From Hygrocybe punicea (lineage: Eukaryota; Basidiomycota; Agaricomycetes; Agaricales; Hygrophoraceae): a stretch of DNA of 64,000 bases. A program made the translations under genes and the position numbers. The DNA lies in the NCBI GenBank assembly GCA_963556145.1, contig OY744464.1, forward strand, positions 7,663,508-7,727,507, read 5' to 3'. Each line of letters begins with the position of its first letter. The stretch's first letter is position 1. The notes under the pieces were generated by a model. That model saw only the letters and a program-made list of their open reading frames with translations. It searched no databases and was not told where the DNA came from. This document shows positions 58,050 through 64,000 of this stretch, one piece after another.

Positions 58050-58184
58050 TAGTGTTGCCTCAAACTGGCTGGTCAGAAAAAACTGATCCCAGTTCTGATC
58101 TATTGAAGCACAACTCCTGGTTGTACTTCAATAAATCAGAACCAGGATCAGCTTTGTCTGACCAGCCGGTTTGAGGCAACACTA
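58050..58184. mobile_element. Miniature hAT-type element, TSD TCCACACA/TCCACATA
   Basis: A 135-bp hairpin element has ends TAGTGTTGCCTCAAACTGGC and, in reverse complement, TAGTGTTGCCTCAAACCGGC. It is flanked by an 8-bp duplication with one difference (58042-58049 and 58185-58192). Almost the whole unit is stem. It shares TAGTGTTGCC with the hAT element at 14107 and the MITE at 13405. Confidence 0.92.
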
Positions 58185-58192
58185 TCCACATA

Positions 58193-59029
58193 TCCCTGGT
58201 CTCCACAGGCTAAATTGTATCATTGGACAGGCACACTATTTCATTGCTGCTTGTTCTCTCATAATTAGGGGTTCAAAGTGACAGTGAATGCAAGGTTGGT
58301 GGTTAGGGTGTCCACTTAGATTCTCAACAATGGTCTCTGCAGTGCAGACCAATTGACTTTGAACTCAATCTATGCAATCTCAGAAATTGCTTCCAGTCAT
58401 GAGCTTTCACATGGGTTTGGCACAATGAAATAGCCTGGTTTCTGAACACAGAGGAGCCCTGTTTTCACAATGTAGATCCAACCAAGGAAAGAATTGGTGG
58501 GGGGAACCAAAGAAGAATATCTCAAAGGTATCTGTAGGTGATCTGTCTTATCCTGATTTGATTCAACATCTTCATTATGCAATAGCAGTAACCATCACAT
58601 CAGTGAAACACCAGTTGAGAAGCATAACAAGTTTAGGTGATCATATCAGAAGAGCCATTACATGGTTGGGGTTGATATGGAAGTCATTATGTATTGAAAA
58701 TCTCCTGTTTGTGGCTCATGTATTTTTGGAATGGCAGTTATCTTTAACTTTCATCTGGTGTATGAATTGAGAGTGTTATGGTATTATAACAATTGTATTG
58801 TATTGGAACAACCAACTGGACCAACCAAGAACTTTGTAACCTGGATTTACCACCTGCTAGGCAGGAGCTCAGGTCCAGCAACTCTGCCTGGTGTTGAAAC
58901 TTTGTGTTTTCACTGGCACTCTGCTTACAGCAGAGGCCACTTTCACAGGGAGATGGTGGTTCAGGATGAAAAGGAAAATCAACTTACACACAATATATAC
59001 AAATAAATAAAAGCACATGACTATCTATT
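58193..59029. other. No feature seen
   Basis: AT-rich sequence with short open frames only; none has support. Confidence 0.5.
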
Positions 59030-59560
59030 TTGGCCCAATGCTTAAGCTCAGGTACACACAGTTAACAGTGAGAGGTGGGAGAGGGTCAGAGGAGGGCTGT
59101 GGGGCATTGGAGGATGTGGTTGAGTCAGGGGGGCATTACCATGGGGTAGAGGCATCAACATAACAAAAGCAGAGAAAATACCTCCTTGAGCCAAATATTT
59201 GTGCTGAATTGTGAATGTTCAGTAGCAGGAGGTGGCAGGGGGTCATAAGAGAGCTGTGGGGGTATTGGGGGATGAGTTTGACCTGGGGTAGCATAGCCAG
59301 CTGGGGTCAAGGCATCAACATAGCAAAAAAGAGAACATATCTATTTTGGCCAAACATCCATGTTTGGGCATGGATGTTCAACAGCAGGAGTTGGAAAATG
59401 GATGAAGAAGGGCCATAGGGGTGTTAGGGGATGAGTTTGGCTGGGGTAGCATAGCCAGCTTGGTTAGAAGCATCAAAAAAGAGAAAGTACCCATTTTAGC
59501 AGAACATTTGAGTTTGGATGGGAATAGTTAACTGTGAAAGGTGAGAGAGGGGGGAACCAT
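59030..59560. repeat. Tandem repeat with period near 160 bp
   Basis: Three to four imperfect units each contain GGGGGATGAGTTTGACC-like, GGGGTAGCATAGCCAGCT-like and GCATCAACATAGCAAAAAAG-like blocks, at about 59100, 59262 and 59422. Confidence 0.7.
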
Positions 59561-59699
59561 TAATAGTGAGATGATATCATTGCATGATTTTCAACTTAAC
59601 AGACCTAAGAAACAAATTTTTTCAGACAACACATCTACCAAAGTTACAGCCATTTGCATAATCCTTGACAGTAAAAGAAAGTCCCAATGACAAACAAAT

Positions 59700-60060
59700 A
59701 CAGTAAATACACAATAACTCATGAAATACCTCATAGATTGATATGGTTTCAGAGTGAAAGACTAACCATTGTTGAAGGGCTATTGACTTCAGTGATTAGA
59801 TATGGGTAATATTTAGTGTATGGTGAGTTGCAGATGAAATAGATGGTAAACTGACAATTTTTGAGACATAAAATGATATTGTAAGATTATGGCATCAAAT
59901 GAGCTCCTATGAAGAAGATTATATGGAGAAAGTTGTTCATTTTTGCAATGGCTAGAAGTACATATACTGTGTTTTTCTGTATTTTTGCCCTCTGAGCTAA
60001 TATTTATGATTCATGCAGTATTTCAGACCTAATGCAGATGAACATAATGCTAGGATCGAA
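59700..60060. repeat. Single-arm relative of the palindrome at 7516-8279
   Basis: Blocks such as ACTCATGAAATACC, ATATTTAGTGTATGGTG, AAATGATATTGTAAGATTATG and GGCATCAAATGAGCTC follow the same order as in one arm of 7516-8279, at lower identity. Only one arm is present, so this is a decayed or solo-arm copy. Confidence 0.7.
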
Positions 60061-60088
60061 AATCTGTTTTACATTTCAGTCTTAATGT

Positions 60089-60397
60089 ATGTTATTTCTT
60101 ACAACAGTCTGTCTAAAATTAAACCAGTTTCAGGTTAAATTGCAGAACCAAGTCCAAGTAGCTAGCCAGCTACTTCACTCTGTACTCAACCCTGTAACTC
60201 TGGAAAGAAATGTTCAGCACTACAAGGATGAATGGGTAATCCAATTTCAAAGAACTGAACCCAGCCACTATCAAGACACAATGCAAACACCAGCATTGCC
60301 TGATCCTAGTGCAGGGAATTCTTCTGAATCTGACATCGCCTCTGTTTTCAGTAAAGATGAGGATGGGGAGCTCAATGGCAGTGTCTTTTCAATTTAG
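60089..60397 (+). pseudogene. Possible exon of an unknown gene
   Basis: The frame contains QVASQLLHSVLNPVTLERNV and PDPSAGNSSESDIASVFSKD, ending at 60397. The composition is protein-like, and an AG acceptor precedes it (near 60101). No partner exon is clear. The stretch 60398-61480 has further short frames but no supported gene. Confidence 0.3.
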
Positions 60398-61482
60398 CCC
60401 AATTTCAAGACTACATCCATGCTTTGAGTGCCCAGGTTGAGAACACTGCCTTAAGTGACTCAGAATTCCTGCAACCAGGTGTACGATTGAACTCAGAGTC
60501 TGGTGATACTTTTGAATAGGCAGGTGTGTCCCATCTGTTCCATGCATGGTTTGCCTAAGGTCATAAGTGGCCCAAGGTTTACTTTTGTTTATAATATACA
60601 TTGCCTAGAACTTACTTAAATTTCCAGGATGCACTAATTCCCTCCAAAAATATGTGCCATAACTATCACATCTCCATTACAATCAAATATTATTTCAAGA
60701 CTACAAAAAAAGTAGCTATTATGCTAAACACCTACTTTGCCAAGTCTTTCCAATATGAACATCACAATTATCAGAAAGCCTTCACAGCAGGAATTTGGCT
60801 CACAGAAGATCCTGGGCCATGAAGGATGAAAACGAGAAGCAGCACTTGAGACTTCTTTCCAATTTCAGTGTAGATCTCCCAAGATACATTGCAACTCATG
60901 GACAGGCCTTGATGATCAATCATCACTGGTTCAATTCAATAACCAGGTGGTTCATTATTTTCTCCATGCAATGCCAACTACTTTGTGGCTGCTGATGGTA
61001 GACAGCACTCTATCAGCTGTAGAGTGCATTCAACAATCATGGCATTCAACAATCATGGGGTGCTGTAAGGTGTGTAGCAAGGAATACTTAGATTTGTTCT
61101 AATCTTCTCCTTTCGAAATTATATATACGATTACAATGGATATAGTACCGGTAGTGGCACTGTTTGAACTTTACTAGGAAAGTGTACACAAATACAAAAT
61201 CTTTAGTAACCCCAGCTCAGCGCTCAGCATTGACAGATTCTTCATCAATTTACATCCCCGGAATGGGGGACAAATTTGAAAGCGATGGATCGACTGGACA
61301 AATAATAAGTAAAGCCCTTCAGGATAATAATGGAATTAGTACTACCTTTTGTTTTTGGTGTTGGAAGCCCGAGCCAACAAGGTATTTGCAAGAGTCTGCC
61401 TGTACTCAGAAAACATTGGACCGGATTCTGAACGACTCCTGATGTGCTCCAACATTTGTGATAGACTGCAGCCGGGCCTTGA

Positions 61483-61898
61483 CTTTGAGCCCTTGGCAGT
61501 TTTCGACCACAACCAACTGCAACAGAACTTTTCTATTGCAATATCAATGGTTTGCTACTTAGGACTACTGCAATACTAGGAAGACGCTCAGTTAGACATG
61601 GTAAAGGGGGAAAAGCCTAAAGAGCGGAGTACGAAGATAGCCTCGACGCTTCAGAAGTTGCCGCAACAAACGGTTTGGCCGGTCCGATTCACGGCAAGGC
61701 TATTTATATTTTGTCACGGCAACTTTCGAAGCGTCAAGGCTATCTTCATACTCCGCTCTTTTGGCTTTTCTCCCTTTACCATGAACAGAGAGCGTCTTCC
61801 CTCGTATTGTAATAGTCCTAAGTAACAAACCGTTGCAGGAAAAGTTCAATGTTGATGTTTGCAGTTGGTTGTGGTCGAAAACTGCCAAGGGCTCAAAG
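61483..61898. repeat. Palindromic element with 180-bp arms
   Basis: Arms 61483-61663 and 61717-61898 are reverse complements with modest divergence (TTTGAGCCCTTGGCAGTTTT outermost; AAGTTGCCG/CGGCAACTT innermost), around a loop of about 53 bp. Direct flanks show no certain target duplication. It ends about 460 bp upstream of the gene at 62360. Confidence 0.8.
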
Positions 61899-62359
61899 CA
61901 AGTGCTGGCCAGCAATGAAAAAATATTGACGGACCTGCGCACTGCATCTGGTCAAGGCCTCATTATCTGCTGCTCATGGGCTTGTAGACCAACTCGTATG
62001 TATGAATTGTGATGCCTAGACCATCTCGGGGATACATGAATATTTTGATGTTGTCGGAACAGTCAAGTAGTTGGCTCCCTTTCTTATGTTGTAAACCGCA
62101 CAAATGGCACCCAGCCACTTCCAGGACCAAGGTTCGTAGAAATGTATTACCGTTTCACTAACCTGGTTCATGTTTCTGGCAACCGATGGCAACCGGCGGC
62201 AAGCAACGGCAAAGCACGAAGTAGTGGAGCAATTGAATCTGCAATGAGGCCTTTGCCAACATGTCGCTGGCAAGTGTATGTAAAATGTATGTAAAATACT
62301 TCAAGGAAATTTACTATATCCATTCATATCTTCTCCCCACATCCAAATTGCCCGCAAAT

Positions 62360-63968
62360 ATGTCGTACGAATTCACGCCCACTTCAGTTGAACTAGAAGA
62401 AATCGCTAGTTATCCTCCTTCACAACTGGGCGAGCAATGGGCCCTTGAGACCTTCGGTTCCAATCCTTCAGCTCCAGGAAATGTCGCCGCTACTAACACA
62501 GGCCCGGATCTCAGTGCCGACATCTTCCAAGCACTCACCCTCAGTGACAGCAATCTGCCGTTAGCTTTTGCACCTCTGCTTCAAGCCGAGCCGGTGCCAG
62601 AAGCAGATTGCCTACTGGAACCGGTAAGCGTTCGTTAAACTACTTCTACCTAACTGACCGTTTCAGGATGTTACGGCGGACTCCCAAGCCTATACGACTG
62701 GATATGCACTAGATTCTGAAGAGAATGTTTGGGCGCTTGCAGTAAGTTGTGTTCATTCAGCTTCGCCAAGCAGAACCTGAGCATCTCCCCCTGTCACAGT
62801 CTTATCCAGGAACTTATGTACGTTACTCATCGCCTACCGAACTACAATGGAAGAAAGAATGTTTTCAGATCATGGAGTCCTCAGTAAAGCATAAATTTCT
62901 AGGGTACATTTGCTATCATGATGAGGTTTGGCCTCTTTTCATAAGTCACTTCTTCCTTGAGGATGGAAATTAGTCTCATTAGAAGTGTGGCTAGCTTCGT
63001 TCAGGTGTCAGTGTAAGTCCACCGATTCACATGGTTGAATCTCTGCGTGATTAATCCATTGCCCCAGCCTAATTTTGTGCCGACTAAATTGTCCTACTTA
63101 GGTCGGTTTAGGCCATATCATGATAGGCCTGCCAACCATGAAGACTTGTTTCTAAACCCACACGACACCGAGTCTCCGGTGAGTATACATGCCCTGTATT
63201 GTAAAGACGTAACGTGATGAATCCGCACCCAGACCGTGGTCCGAAAGCAATCACTTATTCAGGAGCTGAATGTTTACCTCTACGTTGTAAGTTTTCCGGC
63301 CTTGAGTTGGTTAATGCTCAAAATTTTGCAGTACCATGCCGGCGACTCCAGGGTTCACTTGAAGAAAGATACCCCCCCACCAAGTCCAGTAGCAACCGAA
63401 CAACCTTTAGCCTTACTGCCACACCTTCCCGGTCCCGGTTCTACACCGATGCCCACCCCTTCTGGACCTGCCAAATGCACTAGGTCTAACTCAACAACTG
63501 AACTAGTCTTGTCAGGTGAACCCGAATTCAGGACCAGCAAGAAAAGCAAAAAAGACCCCCTCTACGTAGCCTTGAATTGTTCAGACCGCTACCCCATGTC
63601 CTTCCTAAAGACTCACGCTCCAAACCTACACACATGCATCCAAGTGGCCAAGTCTCATCTAAAATTCCTCATAGTCCAGGCCACCAACCACCCATATGGG
63701 CCGGACCCAAAAATCCGAAAGACTGTTGCATTGGCGGCATACGACTATGCTGTGAAAAAAGAAAAGCTTGTAGTGGAGACGGGTATGTCTAGTTTTGCGG
63801 TACGTATGCACAGAACAGCTGATTTATACTTTCTACAGCCTTCAACATTGAAGGTACTCAAGTCGTTGTCAGATATGACCATGTCCTGCAAGCGGTAATA
63901 TTGAACTGATCCCCTCAACTCACTTTCTCCGATTACTACAGGTTATAGATTACTTGCGATTATGCTGA
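62360..63968 (+). CDS. Multi-exon gene of unknown family
   Basis: Exons at 62360-62623, 62667-62741, 62800-62883, 63068-63178, 63263-63286, 63332-63782, 63839-63894 and 63942-63968 join in frame through short GT-AG introns. A 6-bp microexon (GTGTCA, near 63005) is possible between the third and fourth. The predicted protein is about 365 residues. Its N-terminal half is acidic and low in motifs (MSYEFTPTSVELEEIASYPP). A Pro-rich linker follows, and then a helical C-terminal domain with RYPMSFLKTHAPNLHTCIQV, RKTVALAAYDYAVKKEKL and QVVVRYDHVLQAVIDYLRL. The C-terminal part vaguely recalls DUF6532-type basidiomycete proteins, but I am not sure. The stop at 63966-63968 is close to the window edge, and the gene could instead splice on. 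Confidence 0.65.
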
Positions 63969-64000
63969 GTTTCTCTCATACCTACGGGGGAAAGCCGATG

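Overview
The window looks like transposon-rich nuclear DNA of a mushroom-forming fungus (Basidiomycota, probably Agaricomycetes). The evidence is short GT-AG introns of about 45-60 bp, a KDZ transposase with CxC5/CxC6-like cysteine clusters, a Harbinger transposase beside a SANT/Myb-like accessory gene, a hAT transposase, and many small inverted-repeat elements with intact target-site duplications (TSDs). I see no rRNA gene, no confident tRNA, no CRISPR array and no housekeeping gene.

Layout. 0.7-7.5 kb: a candidate complete KDZ-type element, with a transposase and an acidic-repeat accessory gene on the same strand between two arrays of a TGGAC-type motif. 7.5-13.8 kb: decayed coding remnants, a 0.76-kb palindrome and two non-autonomous hAT elements. 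14.1-17.2 kb: a hAT transposon inserted in an open reading frame, with exact TSDs. 19.9-23.1 kb: two more KDZ left ends, a KDZ C-terminal fragment and two palindromic elements. 24.3-46.4 kb: a giant inverted repeat. Its outer arms are old and diverged; its inner arms (about 32.07-35.15 and 38.96-42.04 kb) are almost identical. They flank a 3.8-kb spacer with a truncated DDE transposase, a gene of unknown function broken by a single TGA, and an apparently intact five-exon Tc1/pogo-like transposase. 46.6-52.5 kb: two related non-autonomous hAT elements, the second splitting exon 1 of a zinc-cluster gene. 52.8-55.5 kb: a Harbinger remnant with an intact accessory gene. 57.8-62 kb: small repeats, a minisatellite and a palindrome. 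62.4-64.0 kb: a multi-exon gene of unknown family whose reading frame is preserved through all the proposed splices.

The genes do not form a metabolic pathway. The common theme is mobile DNA: transposases (KDZ, hAT, Tc1/pogo-like, Harbinger), partner proteins carried by them, non-autonomous derivatives, and host-like genes disrupted by insertion. The two arms of the giant repeat, and the repeated KDZ ends, give filled/empty site comparisons that prove several insertions from this sequence alone. All family names come from motif recognition by eye; no database search was run.
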